From Streptomyces buecherae (GTDB lineage Bacteria > Actinomycetota > Actinomycetes > Streptomycetales > Streptomycetaceae): 64,000 nt of DNA. Positions within the stretch are counted from its first letter, which is position 1. Every line of letters begins with the position of its first letter. Location: assembly GCF_014295035.1 (NCBI RefSeq), contig NZ_CP060404.1, positions 3,683,501 to 3,747,500 on the forward strand, read 5' to 3'. This document shows, in pieces, positions 1 through 11,555 of the stretch. The notes beneath the pieces were generated by a model. It worked only from the letters and a program-made list of their open reading frames with translations, made no database searches and was not told the origin of the DNA. The position numbers and the translations under genes were made by a program.

Positions 1-898
1 CGATCGCCGCGTTCTCGGCGCGCTTCAGCGCCACCGTGACGGGGCCGAAGGAACGGAGGAAGTCCCCTCGGGGGGCGTGCTCGCGACCCAGCGCAGCCGC
101 CGCCGAACATGCCATACGCATGGCATGCGCCGCCTGCTCCGGCTGCGCGTCTCGCACCGATGCCGCCGAGACCCGCAGCATCATCCATCCCCACGAGGAC
201 AACTCGTCGGGAGTGGCCCGGGACAGCCGGGGTTCTATGTCGTCACCCCACCGGGCGGCGAGTTCACGCGCCTTCGTCAACTGACCGGTACGCATGAGCA
301 ACCACGCCGTCGTGTTGACCGATGCCGAGCCATCCAGGCGGTCCGCTGACATCGCCGTCGCCTGTGCGAGCGCGCGCTCGGCCGCCTCGTACTGACGCGT
401 TTGGGTGAGTAGCCACCCTGTGAGCTGGAGCAGCCTGCATCGAACGGCACGGGATCGGGGGTCACTCTCGTCCAGTGCTTCGGAGTCCCGGAGCAACCCC
501 GGCAGAACCACGGCCAAGTCGGCGAAGCGGTCCTCGGAGAACAACGGTTCGGCCGCTTGCAGCGCGGCCTTCACACCCACCGGAGTGGGTGCGTCACCCT
601 CGATGTACTCCGCTGCCGGGGCCCTTAGGAGCGCTGCGCGCACCGGCTCCCAGCGCTCTTCCGTTGGGAGGCTGGCCACCTCGGCGTCACGGCGCAGCAG
701 GTAGGTTGTCGGCACGCGCAGGGCGAGAGCGAGGGCGCGGACGGTCTCCATCCTGGTTTCCCCGCCAGTACCCTGCTCCAGTTTTCGCACGGTTGAGTGA
801 GACAGCCTGGCCGCACGAGCTAAAGCTTGTTGCGAGAGGCCGCGTCGCTTACGTAGGTCACGGACGCGCTCGCCGAGCATGGTCGGGGTCTCAGACAT
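1..898 (-). CDS. XRE-family helix-turn-helix regulator (3' end outside window)
   Basis: The minus strand reads open from an ATG at 898 to the window edge, giving 299 codons without a stop. The N-terminus (about residues 10-35, including RVRDLRKRRGLSQQALARAA) is a Cro/C1-type HTH. The rest is a helical, TPR-like region rich in Ala, Leu and Arg, as in many Streptomyces XRE regulators. DNA binding is therefore likely; the target is unknown. Codon 26, inside the HTH, is the rare leucine codon TTA, which would make translation depend on the bldA tRNA. The gene points away from the CRISPR remnant at 1032-1242. The stop codon and C-terminus are not visible. Confidence 0.8.
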   Translation of the reverse strand, partial: MSETPTMLGERVRDLRKRRGLSQQALARAARLSHSTVRKLEQGTGGETRMETVRALALALRVPTTYLLRRDAEVASLPTEERWEPVRAALLRAPAAEYIEGDAPTPVGVKAALQAAEPLFSEDRFADLAVVLPGLLRDSEALDESDPRSRAVRCRLLQLTGWLLTQTRQYEAAERALAQATAMSADRLDGSASVNTTAWLLMRTGQLTKARELAARWGDDIEPRLSRATPDELSSWGWMMLRVSAASVRDAQPEQAAHAMRMACSAAAALGREHAPRGDFLRSFGPVTVALKRAENAAI

Positions 899-1031
899 AC
901 TGGACTCCTCGTTCTGACGTAGGCACCTGAAACGGTACTCCCAGCTCGAACACGAGCGACAAACTTCTAGCTCGATCAACCTAGTTGGGCTGTCGCGCCG
1001 TTGACTTCCAGTGATGCAGCGCGCATCGGTG

Positions 1032-1242
1032 GTGGCCAGCCCCGCCTGCGCAGGGACCAGCCCCCTCTTCGATCGGCATCCGCGAGCACGACGGCACCAT
1101 CCCCGCACGCGCGGGAACCAAGGTTTCCGGAACTACGACGGGGGAGAAGGCGGGGACCATCCCCGCACGCGCGGGGACCAGTCCGGCCGTACGGGCCACA
1201 ACTCCAAGGGCACGGGACCATCCCCGCACGCGCGGGGACCAG
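1032..1242 (-). CRISPR. Short type I-E-like CRISPR array, 4 repeats and 3 spacers
   Basis: Four 29-nt repeats lie at 1032-1060, 1093-1121, 1153-1181 and 1214-1242, separated by spacers of 32, 31 and 32 nt. The core is CCCCGCACGCGCGGGG, a GC-rich palindrome typical of Streptomyces type I-E repeats. The repeats at 1153 and 1214 are identical, the one at 1093 has 3 mismatches and the one at 1032 has 6. Loss of identity toward 1032 marks the trailer end, so the array should be transcribed on the minus strand with the leader above 1243. No cas gene is visible in the window. Confidence 0.88.
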
Positions 1243-1543
1243 AGCAATTGACCTGCGGCTTTATCTCGCCACACCCCGGTTTTTTGCAACTTCCGCGAAC
1301 TCCGGCCTACCACCCAAGCCCGCCAGATCACCCAAAACTCCCCCTTGCCGCCCTCCAGGCCACCCAGGCTATCTCTCGGCCCCCACGCACGACGCCGACG
1401 AACAAGTACGTGAGTCCGCCAACTCCTCCGAGCCACCCCACCCTTCGCCCCCACCCCCTCGCCGTGGTTGGAACGACCACCACCCATCCCACATCCCCAC
1501 GCCAGCGCCCACATGTAAGCCAACTGTCGGCCAGACTGGACCC
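1243..1543. other. CRISPR leader candidate and promoter region of the following regulator
   Basis: No gene is seen here. The part next to the last intact repeat (1243-1290) is less GC-rich than its surroundings and carries a T run near 1280, as expected for a CRISPR leader read on the minus strand. The rest is C-rich sequence leading to the regulator start at 1544. No clear promoter motif was recognised. Confidence 0.4.
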
Positions 1544-2773
1544 ATGGGGAGCGGCGTCGGGGCGAACGTCAGGCGGGAGCGGGAGCGGCTCGGGTGGAGT
1601 CAGGCGCGGTTGGCGCGGGAGGTCTGTCGGGTCGCTGGAGTTCGGGGCGAGCCGGTAGGCCGTCAGGAGATCAGCCGCTGGGAGACGGGGAAGCGCACCC
1701 CGCGTGACTGGCTTCCGTTTCTCGCCGCCGCCCTCCGGGTGTCCTCAGAAGCGCTCACGCGGCGGCAAGGGACACGCACGGGGCCGCAGCCCGCCGAGCC
1801 GCCTTCGCCGGCGCTGGCCGACTACCTTCCCGAGGGAGACCCGCTGGCCCCTCTCCGCGCCCGCGAGGGCCGCCGCGTCGGGATGGGCCAGGTCACCGAC
1901 CTGCGGCAGCGCGTACACGGCCTGCGGCTGGCCGACGACGTACTCGCTGGAGGCGACCTCATCCGGCCCGCACTCCGGGAACTTCGGTCCGCCGTCCGCT
2001 TGTACCGCGAGGGCGCCCACACCGGAGCGGTTGGACGCGAACTCCTGCGCCCAGTTGACGAGTTGGCGCAGATCGCCGGATGGATCGCGAGCGATGCCGG
2101 ACGGCACGCCGAGGCCGAGCGGATCTACCAGCTAGGGCTCAGCGCGGCGAGGCAAGCCGAGGACCACGCCCTGGCCGGGAACCTCGCCGGGTCGCTGGCC
2201 TACCAGTTCAGCAACACGGGCCGGGCGGGCGACGGCCTGGCCCTCGCCCGTGCCGCGCTGGACGGGGCCGGGGCGGACGCGCCACCCAAGGCCCGTGCGC
2301 TGTTCCTCGATCGGGTGGCCTGGGCGCACACCAAAGCCGGGGGTCGCGCGCACGCGCAGCACGCGATGCGGGCGCTGGGGGAGGCGGCGGAAGCGCTGGC
2401 CGAGGACAGCGAGGGCACCGAGTCCCCGGCATGGCTGTACTGGGTGGACGCCGGCGAACTCCAGGTCATGGAAGCCCGCGTCCACACCGAGCTACGCCGA
2501 CCGCTCCGCGCCGTACCGCTCCTGCGTGCTGTGCTCGGCCAGTACGACGCGACGCACACGCGAGAACTGGCCCTGTACCTGTCGTGGCTCGCCGTGGCCT
2601 ACGCCGACGCCAACGAGCCCGAGGCAGCGGCGGCGACCGCCGCGCGGGTCATGAGCCTGTCCGCCGACGTGGCCAGCGAGCGGACGGCGGCACGGGTCCG
2701 GGTGGTGCTGGCGCGGCTGGCCGAGTACGCCGAGGTGCCCGAGGTGCGAGCCGTACTCGACAGCGCGGTCTGA
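1544..2773 (+). CDS. XRE-family helix-turn-helix regulator with TPR-like C-terminal region
   Basis: The 409-residue product starts at the ATG at 1544, directly before a typical HTH (residues 5-55, GANVRRERERLGWSQARLAR and then QEISRWETGKRTP). The reading frame stays open upstream to 1001, but that part crosses the CRISPR array and has no coding character. From about residue 120 to the end the protein is made of Ala/Leu/Arg helices resembling tetratricopeptide repeats. This architecture is common in Streptomyces pleiotropic regulators whose ligands are unknown. It is probably a cytoplasmic DNA-binding protein. There is no ORF for a further 247 bases downstream. Confidence 0.85.
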   Translation: MGSGVGANVRRERERLGWSQARLAREVCRVAGVRGEPVGRQEISRWETGKRTPRDWLPFLAAALRVSSEALTRRQGTRTGPQPAEPPSPALADYLPEGDPLAPLRAREGRRVGMGQVTDLRQRVHGLRLADDVLAGGDLIRPALRELRSAVRLYREGAHTGAVGRELLRPVDELAQIAGWIASDAGRHAEAERIYQLGLSAARQAEDHALAGNLAGSLAYQFSNTGRAGDGLALARAALDGAGADAPPKARALFLDRVAWAHTKAGGRAHAQHAMRALGEAAEALAEDSEGTESPAWLYWVDAGELQVMEARVHTELRRPLRAVPLLRAVLGQYDATHTRELALYLSWLAVAYADANEPEAAAATAARVMSLSADVASERTAARVRVVLARLAEYAEVPEVRAVLDSAV

Positions 2774-3020
2774 CCACTCCCACGCGGGATCAAGCGCGGC
2801 GGGCCCTTGGTGGCGTGGTGGGCAGGGCACCCGCCCCCATCCACAGGCTGTGCACAGCGCACCCCGCCCCCGACCGGCCGCGCCCCCGCCTCCCATTCCA
2901 CCAATCCGCCCAAGATCCACATGCGCCCCCGCACCGAGTCTGGTGACGTGACTACGACAGGGCCTCCGGCATCCGCCGAGGTCACCCCGTCCACGGCCCC
3001 TGACCCCGCAGGAGGCAGTC

Positions 3021-3152
3021 ATGGCCGCCACCCCGGACACGACGACGCTCGCGGACCGTACGACGTCCGCCAGCCCGGCCCCCTCCACGCCGAGCCCGAA
3101 GGCGGACCCGTACGCCAGGCCCTCCCGTACGACCCCGTACGCCGGCCGGTGA
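3021..3152 (+). CDS. Small Ser/Thr/Pro-rich ORF upstream of and coupled to the LtrA-like gene
   Basis: An ATG at 3021 follows GCAGGAGG at 3008-3015, a strong ribosome site with good spacing. It opens a 43-codon frame (MAATPDTTTLADRTTSASPA at the start) that ends in TGA at 3150-3152, three bases before the ATG of the next gene. The peptide is Ser, Thr, Pro and Ala rich, has no membrane segment, and matches no family I know. The LtrA-like gene has a much weaker ribosome site of its own, so this ORF may serve mainly to deliver ribosomes to it. That it is translated is an inference from the ribosome site and the stop/start spacing. Confidence 0.5.
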   Translation: MAATPDTTTLADRTTSASPAPSTPSPKADPYARPSRTTPYAGR

Positions 3153-3155
3153 CCG

Positions 3156-4409
3156 ATGAGCCAGCCGCAGCCCGACCCCGCCGACCCGGGGCGCCAGCCA
3201 CAACCCACCCCGGCCTCCACCCCCACCCCCGCCAGCGCATGGCGCCGCCCCATGGTGGCGCGGCTGGCCAGCGAGGAGCATCGCACCGCGACCGTGCTGG
3301 AGCTGTTCTTCGACCTCTGTTTCGTCACCGCCGTGGCCCAGGCTGCCCTCGCGTTCGAGCATGAGCTGGCCGAGGGGCACGTCGGGCACGGGGTGCTCGG
3401 CTACGTGCTCGTGTTCTTCGCGATCTGGTGGGCGTGGATGAACTTCACCTGGTTCGCCTCCGCGTACGACACCGACGACGTGCCGTACCGGCTGCTCACC
3501 CTGGTGCAGATCGTCGGCGCCCTGATCATGGCCGCCGGTGCGGCCGAGGCACTCCAGAACGACGACTTCACCGTCATCACCTGGGGCTACGTCGTCATGC
3601 GGCTCGCCATGGTCACCCAGTGGCTGCGGGCCGCCCGCGCCGACCCGGAGCGGCGGCGTACGTGTCTGCGGTACGCGGTGGGCATCCTCGTGGTGCAGAT
3701 CGGGTGGGCGGTGCGGCTCGCCCTGCCCGACGACGTCGGGCTCCTCACGTTCGGGCTGCTCGTGCTGGCCGAACTCGCCGTCCCGGCCTGGGCGGAACGC
3801 GCGGCCACCACCACCTGGCACCCGCACCACATCGCCGAGCGCTACGGCCTGTTCACGCTGATCGTGCTCGGCGAGACCATCACGGCGGCCACCGGCGCCG
3901 TCCGTACCGCCCTCGACACCGACGCGAGCATCGGCGACCTCGCGCCGCTCATCGTCGGGGGCGTCCTCACCGTGTTCGCCCTGTGGTGGCTCTACTTCGC
4001 CCAGCACGCGCCCCGCCGCCTCACCGGCCTCCCCAACGCGCTGCTGTGGGGCTACGGTCACTACCTGGTCTTCGCCTCCGCTGCCGCCGCCGGCGCCGGG
4101 CTCGCGGTCAACGTGGCGCACGCCACCGACCACGGGCACCTCACCGACCGCACGGCCGCCGCCGCGTACACGATCCCGGTCGCCGTCTTCATCACCCTCG
4201 TGTGGCTGCTGCACCACCGCGCCGCCGAGTTGCGTAACCCGGCCGACGTGATCCATCCGCTGGCCGTGCTCGCCATCCTGGCCAGCACCTTCGCGCCCGC
4301 CCCGGCCCCGGTCCTGGTCACCGGGGTCCTGGCGGCGCTCCTCATCGCCGCCACCCTCGTCCTGTCCGCGCGCGGCGCCGCCCGCGACCCCGCCCGCTCC
4401 CCCACCTGA
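3156..4409 (+). CDS. Low-temperature-requirement A (LtrA) family membrane protein
   Basis: The 417-residue product has the LtrA signature near its N-terminus (RTATVLELFFDLCFVTAVAQ, about residues 47-66). It is followed by about ten hydrophobic segments reaching residue 410 and by the conserved WAWMNFTWFASAYDTDD loop near 94-110. LtrA proteins are multi-pass inner-membrane proteins first linked to growth of Listeria at low temperature; their biochemical role is not settled. The ATG at 3156 is only three bases after the stop of the small ORF at 3021-3152, so translation is likely coupled. The gene converges on the lipoprotein gene at 4427, leaving just 17 bases between stops. Confidence 0.9.
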   Translation: MSQPQPDPADPGRQPQPTPASTPTPASAWRRPMVARLASEEHRTATVLELFFDLCFVTAVAQAALAFEHELAEGHVGHGVLGYVLVFFAIWWAWMNFTWFASAYDTDDVPYRLLTLVQIVGALIMAAGAAEALQNDDFTVITWGYVVMRLAMVTQWLRAARADPERRRTCLRYAVGILVVQIGWAVRLALPDDVGLLTFGLLVLAELAVPAWAERAATTTWHPHHIAERYGLFTLIVLGETITAATGAVRTALDTDASIGDLAPLIVGGVLTVFALWWLYFAQHAPRRLTGLPNALLWGYGHYLVFASAAAAGAGLAVNVAHATDHGHLTDRTAAAAYTIPVAVFITLVWLLHHRAAELRNPADVIHPLAVLAILASTFAPAPAPVLVTGVLAALLIAATLVLSARGAARDPARSPT

Positions 4410-4426
4410 CCAGCGACGACGGGCGC

Positions 4427-5059
4427 TCAGTGGCCGCCCTTCGGCTCGAAACAGCCACCCTCCGCGTACAGCCCGTTGACGCCGACGTGGTAGTTGGTGG
4501 GCTGGGTGTACGCCGTGACGCAGGCGTCGTCACCCACGTACAGCGCGACCCTGGCCCCCTCGGGGGTGCCGTGCTGGTCGGCCTCCCCGCCCGTGTCCAA
4601 CCCGGACACGGTCAGCGTCCCGTCGCCCGACTCGCCGCCCGCGCCCTGGCTCCGGTAGCCGAGTCCGAGCAGGGCCGCGCGTACCCGCTCGGGGTCCCAC
4701 ACCTTCGCCTTCCAGAGCCGCGCGATGACGGGCTCGACGCGGACGGCCTCCACCCGGGCGGCCCTCTCGCTGGCGGGGGACATGGTCTTCTCCGCCTTGA
4801 AGCCGTTGTTCTCGCCGTGGTGCGGGGCCCCGTCGGGTACGACGGGATCCACGTTGCCCTGGGGGCCGACGGGGGTACGTGTGGGCGAGGGTGCGGGCGA
4901 GTGGGTCGACGAGGGGGTGGGGGTCGCCCGCTGGCCCGACGCGGAGTCGGCGCGCTCCTGGCCACAGGCGGTCAGGGCCAGGGCCAGGGCGGCGCCCAGG
5001 TAGAGGACCGTGGTGACACGTCTGGAGCTGGGGCTGGGGCTGGGTCTCGGTATCCGCAT
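4427..5059 (-). CDS. Secreted lipoprotein of unknown function
   Basis: The 210-residue product starts at the ATG at 5059; the longer open frame to 5101 would put charged residues before the signal peptide. A signal sequence ends in a lipobox (LTAC, Cys about residue 32), so the mature protein should be lipid-anchored on the outer face of the membrane. A Ser/Thr/Pro linker of about 40 residues follows. The folded part (about 85-210) contains TLTVSGLD and a C-terminal stretch with two cysteines (DDACVTAY and EGGCFEP) that could form a disulphide. I do not recognise the domain. It sits between the LtrA-like gene and geosmin synthase, with no sign of an operon with either. Confidence 0.75.
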   Translation of the reverse strand: MRIPRPSPSPSSRRVTTVLYLGAALALALTACGQERADSASGQRATPTPSSTHSPAPSPTRTPVGPQGNVDPVVPDGAPHHGENNGFKAEKTMSPASERAARVEAVRVEPVIARLWKAKVWDPERVRAALLGLGYRSQGAGGESGDGTLTVSGLDTGGEADQHGTPEGARVALYVGDDACVTAYTQPTNYHVGVNGLYAEGGCFEPKGGH

Positions 5060-5242
5060 GACCGGGACTCTGCCACGAGCGCCGGACCGCTCCGCACCCA
5101 CGCGGGCGATCCGCCGCGTGACGTGGCCGCATCACGTGACTGCCACGCCCGAAGTGCCACCGGCCCGGACCGCACACGCGACCCGGGCCGGCAGCGGAGC
5201 GCTCAGAGGGGCACCCGGCCAGGCGCCCAGCCGAGATTCAGC

Positions 5243-7929
<2,687 letters not shown>

Positions 7930-8958
7930 TCAGCGGCCCCGGTGGAGCGGGATGCGCAGCTCCTTGATCCACTGGTTGCGCAGGTAGTCGCGGGCCTTGA
8001 GGACGACCTCCTTCTTGCCCACCTGCACGCGCAGCCCGGTGTTCTCCTTGCCGGACATCGACGTCTCGCCACCCTTGCCGTCGTCGGTGAACGAGGTCTG
8101 GACGGCGCCGGTGTTCACGACCGTGAAGCCCTCCAGGTTGCCGGTGCCGGGCACGACCTTGCGCACGGCCCAGTCGGACAGGCCCAGGCTCCAGTGCGTG
8201 TGCGAGGTGAACAGCACCGCGTCCTTGTACTTGCCGAGAATGCCGAGCAGCCGGTCGGCCTGGAGGTAGTCGCCGCCGTACATCTTGTTGCGGGTGCCGG
8301 AGACGGTGTCGGGCAGTACGTGGTGCGAGAAGACCATCACCGGCTTGCCCTTGCGCTCCCAGTACCGCAGGCGCGCGTCGAGCCAGGCCAACTGCTCCTC
8401 GCTCATCCACACCTCGTCCCACTTCGCGGCGTCGTGGTACTTCATGTACTTCTCGGTGCCGAGCATCAGCATCGGCACGCCGTCCACGACGCGCTCGTAA
8501 TAGACCTTGTCGAGGCCGGTGAAGTCGTAGAAGTTCTGGAAGAGTTCGCTTTCCTTGGTCCCGTTGGGCCAGGTGTCCTGACAGAGCTTGGACGCGTTGC
8601 AGTACTTCGGCACGTAGAACTCGTGGTTGCCGATGGTGAAGTACGTCTTCTTCGGGTGCGGGTGCGCGTTCAGCGTCTTGCGCACCTCCTGGTATTCGTG
8701 CGGGTAACCGCGGTTGGTGATGTCGCCGTTGACGACCAGGGCGCTGCTCTTGCCGGGCAGCCCCTTCATCTGGTCGAGGGCCCGCCCGAGGTCGGCCGTG
8801 TCCCCCTGGACGTCGCTGACGACGTCGAAGGTCACGTCTCTGTGCCGGTCTCTGGCCTCGTGGCCGCCGGGCGCGGCGCCGGCGGGGACGAGGGCCGCGG
8901 CGGCGAGGCCGATGGCGGCGGTGAGGACGGCGGCGCCGGACACTATGGTGCGTTTCAC
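7930..8958 (-). CDS. Secreted metallophosphoesterase (calcineurin-like)
   Basis: The 342-residue product starts at the GTG at 8958, preceded by CAGGAGC, and opens with a signal peptide (MKRTIVSGAAVLTAAIGLAA, cleavage near residue 28). The mature part has calcineurin-like metal-binding motifs in order: SDVQGD (first metal ligands), VNGDITNRG, IGNHEFY and SHTHWS near the C-terminus. It should therefore be an exported, two-metal phosphoesterase; the substrate cannot be told. It lies on the same strand as geoA but 446 bases upstream of it, so co-transcription is doubtful. The gene to the left of its start, at 9243, diverges from it. Confidence 0.88.
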   Translation of the reverse strand: MKRTIVSGAAVLTAAIGLAAAALVPAGAAPGGHEARDRHRDVTFDVVSDVQGDTADLGRALDQMKGLPGKSSALVVNGDITNRGYPHEYQEVRKTLNAHPHPKKTYFTIGNHEFYVPKYCNASKLCQDTWPNGTKESELFQNFYDFTGLDKVYYERVVDGVPMLMLGTEKYMKYHDAAKWDEVWMSEEQLAWLDARLRYWERKGKPVMVFSHHVLPDTVSGTRNKMYGGDYLQADRLLGILGKYKDAVLFTSHTHWSLGLSDWAVRKVVPGTGNLEGFTVVNTGAVQTSFTDDGKGGETSMSGKENTGLRVQVGKKEVVLKARDYLRNQWIKELRIPLHRGR

Positions 8959-9242
8959 GGCAAGGCTCCTGTTCGTCGGTACGGCCCGCGCGGCGGACGG
9001 GCGGCGCGGGCCGGCGGGGGAAGTCGGGCCCGAGCAGCGAAACAACGCCCCCTGAGCGTGGGCGAACGCGGCACAAAGCGGAGCATGGCCGGCGCGTGAA
9101 TATCACGTTCCCATTACCGGTCTAGGCCGAAGCCGACCCCGTGCCCGCCGCCTGACGCCCCGCTGGCGGCCCGCCGGTCGGTGGTCGCTCGGCCCGCCGG
9201 CTGATGCTCCCTCGGCCCGGGGCGCCGTCGTACGCTGCCGGC

Positions 9243-9578
9243 ATGCTCGTCGCCCGGTCCATCGCCCTGTTCGTCCTCGCCGCCCTGCTGGAGATCGGCG
9301 GCGCCTGGCTGGTCTGGCAGGGCGTGCGGGAGCACCGCGGGTGGCTGTGGATCGGGGCCGGGGTGATGGCGCTGGGGGCGTACGGCTTCGTCGCCACGCT
9401 CCAGCCGGACGCCGAGTTCGGGCGCATTCTGGCCGCGTACGGCGGGGTCTTCGTCGCGGGCTCGCTCGCCTGGGGCGTGGTCGCCGACGGCTACCGCCCG
9501 GACCGCTACGACGTCGTCGGCGCGCTGACCTGCCTGGTCGGCGTCGGGATCATCATGTACGCGCCGCGCGGCGGCTGA
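9243..9578 (+). CDS. YnfA-family (UPF0060) small membrane protein
   Basis: The 111-residue product has four hydrophobic segments and family-typical stretches ([34 protein letters not shown] and [20 protein letters not shown]). YnfA proteins are small inner-membrane proteins resembling SMR-type transporters; a transport role is suggested for some, but the function is not established. The start at 9243 gives the usual family length of about 110 residues; an earlier ATG at 9204 adds residues absent from the family. It is divergent from the phosphoesterase gene across 284 bases. Confidence 0.92.
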   Translation: MLVARSIALFVLAALLEIGGAWLVWQGVREHRGWLWIGAGVMALGAYGFVATLQPDAEFGRILAAYGGVFVAGSLAWGVVADGYRPDRYDVVGALTCLVGVGIIMYAPRGG

Positions 9579-9702
9579 GCCCGCACCGCCCCGCACGCCA
9601 CGGCCGCCCCAGCCACCACAGCCGACAGGACCGACCGGGCCGATCAGACGCTCGGCATATCCTGCGTACGGAGATCATGACCGCCGTACCCAGGAGGTTT
9701 CC

Positions 9703-10500
9703 GTGACCGCACCCACCGCCGTCATCACGGGCGCGAGCAGCGGCATCGGGGCCGCTACGGCGCGCCGGTTGGCCGCCGCCGGATACCGGGTCATCCTCAC
9801 CGCCCGCCGCGCCGACCGGATCGAGGCGCTGGCCGCCGAGCTGACGGTGGCCGGGCGGCAGGCCGTCGCGTACCCGCTGGACGTCACCGACCGCGCCGCC
9901 GTCAACGCCTTCGCCGCGACGCTCGACGACCACCCCTCCGTGGACGTCCTGGTGAACAACGCGGGCGGGGCGCTGGGCGCGGACCCGGTGGCCACGGCCG
10001 ACCCGGACGACTGGCGCACCATGTACGAGACCAACGTGCTCGGCACCCTGCACCTCACCCAGGCCCTGCTCCCGGCCCTGACGGCGGCGGGCCAGCGGGC
10101 CGCGGCGGAGTCGGGCGGCTCGGGGGCGGGCACCGTCGTCATCGTGTCGTCCACGGCCGGGCTCGCGACGTACGAGGGCGGCGGCGGGTACGTGGCTGCC
10201 AAGCACGGCGAGCACGTCCTGGCCGAGACGCTGCGGCTGGAACTGTGCGGCACCCCGGTCCGGGTCATCGAGGTCGCGCCGGGCATGGTGAAGACCGAGG
10301 AGTTCGCCAGCACGCGCTTCAGGGGCGACCTGGAGAAGGCCGCGGCCGTGTACGCGGGCGTCGCCGAGCCGCTGACCGCGGACGACGTCGCCGACACCAT
10401 CGAGTGGGCCGTCACCCGGCCCAGCCACGTCAACATCGACCTGCTCGTCGTCCGCCCGCGCGCCCAGGCGTCCAACTACAAGGTGCACCGGGAGAGTTGA
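9703..10500 (+). CDS. Short-chain dehydrogenase/reductase (SDR)
   Basis: The 265-residue product is a classical SDR. It has the cofactor motif TGASSGIG near residues 9-16, NNAG near 85, a catalytic Ser in IVSSTAG, and YVAAK as the YxxxK catalytic pair near 165-169. Arg residues after the second strand (TARRADR) favour NADP(H). The GTG start at 9703 follows CCAGGAGG. It most resembles the YdfG-like serine/3-hydroxy acid dehydrogenases in spacing, but the substrate is not predictable. It is followed by a strong hairpin and converges on the aldo/keto reductase gene. Confidence 0.93.
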   Translation: MTAPTAVITGASSGIGAATARRLAAAGYRVILTARRADRIEALAAELTVAGRQAVAYPLDVTDRAAVNAFAATLDDHPSVDVLVNNAGGALGADPVATADPDDWRTMYETNVLGTLHLTQALLPALTAAGQRAAAESGGSGAGTVVIVSSTAGLATYEGGGGYVAAKHGEHVLAETLRLELCGTPVRVIEVAPGMVKTEEFASTRFRGDLEKAAAVYAGVAEPLTADDVADTIEWAVTRPSHVNIDLLVVRPRAQASNYKVHRES

Positions 10501-10544
10501 TCGCCGCAGGGCCCGGCCCAGCCCCGAGCCCCGACCGGTGGCCG

Positions 10545-10578
10545 CCGCCTCCGCCCGCTGCGACGCGGGCGGAGGCGG
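10545..10578. terminator. Bidirectional terminator hairpin
   Basis: A perfect 14-bp stem (CCGCCTCCGCCCGC with its complement) and a 6-base loop lie between the convergent SDR and aldo/keto reductase genes. There is no long T run, as is usual in Streptomyces. Confidence 0.75.
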
Positions 10579-10688
10579 TTGGGCGCGTGGTGCGGGACGG
10601 CGCCCGGTAACGCCGCGGGGTGCGTGCTGCGGGGCGCGCGGGCGGGGGTACGCGTTCACGCACGCACACCCACAGCCGCGCCTCCGTG

Positions 10689-11555
10689 CTAGACGGCCCG
10701 GGACAGGGTGTCGAACTCGGCGTCGGAGAGTTCGATGGTGGCGGCGCGCACGTTCTCGTCCAGGTGGGCCACGGACGAGGTGCCCGGTATCGGCAGCATC
10801 GCCGGGGAGCGCTTGAGCAGCCAGGCCAGGGCGAGTTGCGACGGGCTCACGCCGCGCTGCTCGGCCAGCGTGGCCAGCGGGCCGTCGCCCTGCGCGAGCC
10901 GCCCGGTGGCCAGCGGGTACCACGGGATGAAGCCGATGCCGTGCTCGGTGGCGTAGTCGAGCAGCGGCTCGGCGGTGCGGTTGGCCAGGTTGAACAGGTT
11001 CTGCACGGAGACGATCGGCGCCACCTTCGCCGCCTCCTCGACGTCCGCGATGGACACCTCGGAGAGCCCGATGTGCCGGATCTTCCCCTCCTCCCGCAAC
11101 TCCTTCAACGCCCCGACCTGGTCCGCGAGGGGCACCTTGGGGTCGATGCGGTGCAACTGGAGCAGGTCGATCCGGTCCACCCCGAGGAAACGCAGGCTCA
11201 GCTCGACCTGCTGACGCAGGTACTCGGGCCGGCCGACCGGGATCCACTGGTCGGGCCCGGTGCGGGTGAGGCCGGCCTTGGTCGCGATGACCAGGCCGTC
11301 CGGGTACGGGTGCAGGGCGCGCTTGATGAGCGGTTCGGCGACCGCGGGACCGTAGGAGTCGGCCGTGTCGATGAAGTTCACGCCGAGCTCCACCGCCCGG
11401 CGCAGCACCCGTACGGCCTCGTCCGGGTCCTTCGGGTCACCCCAGACACCCGGTCCGGTCAGTTGCATCGAACCGAAGCCGAGGCGGGTGACCGGGAGGT
11501 CAGTACCCAGGGTGTAGTCGCCCGCCGCCAGTGCGGGTCGCTGGTCCGAGGTCAC
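10689..11555 (-). CDS. Aldo/keto reductase
   Basis: The 288-residue product has the aldo/keto reductase barrel motifs: GFGSMQ near the N-terminus, NFIDTADSYGP (catalytic Asp and Tyr), IATKAGL (catalytic Lys), LLQLHRID (catalytic His) and the cofactor-binding IPGTSSVAHLDEN near the C-terminus. It should reduce a carbonyl with NADPH; the substrate is unknown. The GTG start at 11555 is preceded by GGAGACGCACT, and its protein begins (TSDQRPALAAGDYTLG) at the expected distance from the barrel. The long open frame upstream lacks conserved residues. It converges on the SDR gene. Confidence 0.92.
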   Translation of the reverse strand: MTSDQRPALAAGDYTLGTDLPVTRLGFGSMQLTGPGVWGDPKDPDEAVRVLRRAVELGVNFIDTADSYGPAVAEPLIKRALHPYPDGLVIATKAGLTRTGPDQWIPVGRPEYLRQQVELSLRFLGVDRIDLLQLHRIDPKVPLADQVGALKELREEGKIRHIGLSEVSIADVEEAAKVAPIVSVQNLFNLANRTAEPLLDYATEHGIGFIPWYPLATGRLAQGDGPLATLAEQRGVSPSQLALAWLLKRSPAMLPIPGTSSVAHLDENVRAATIELSDAEFDTLSRAV

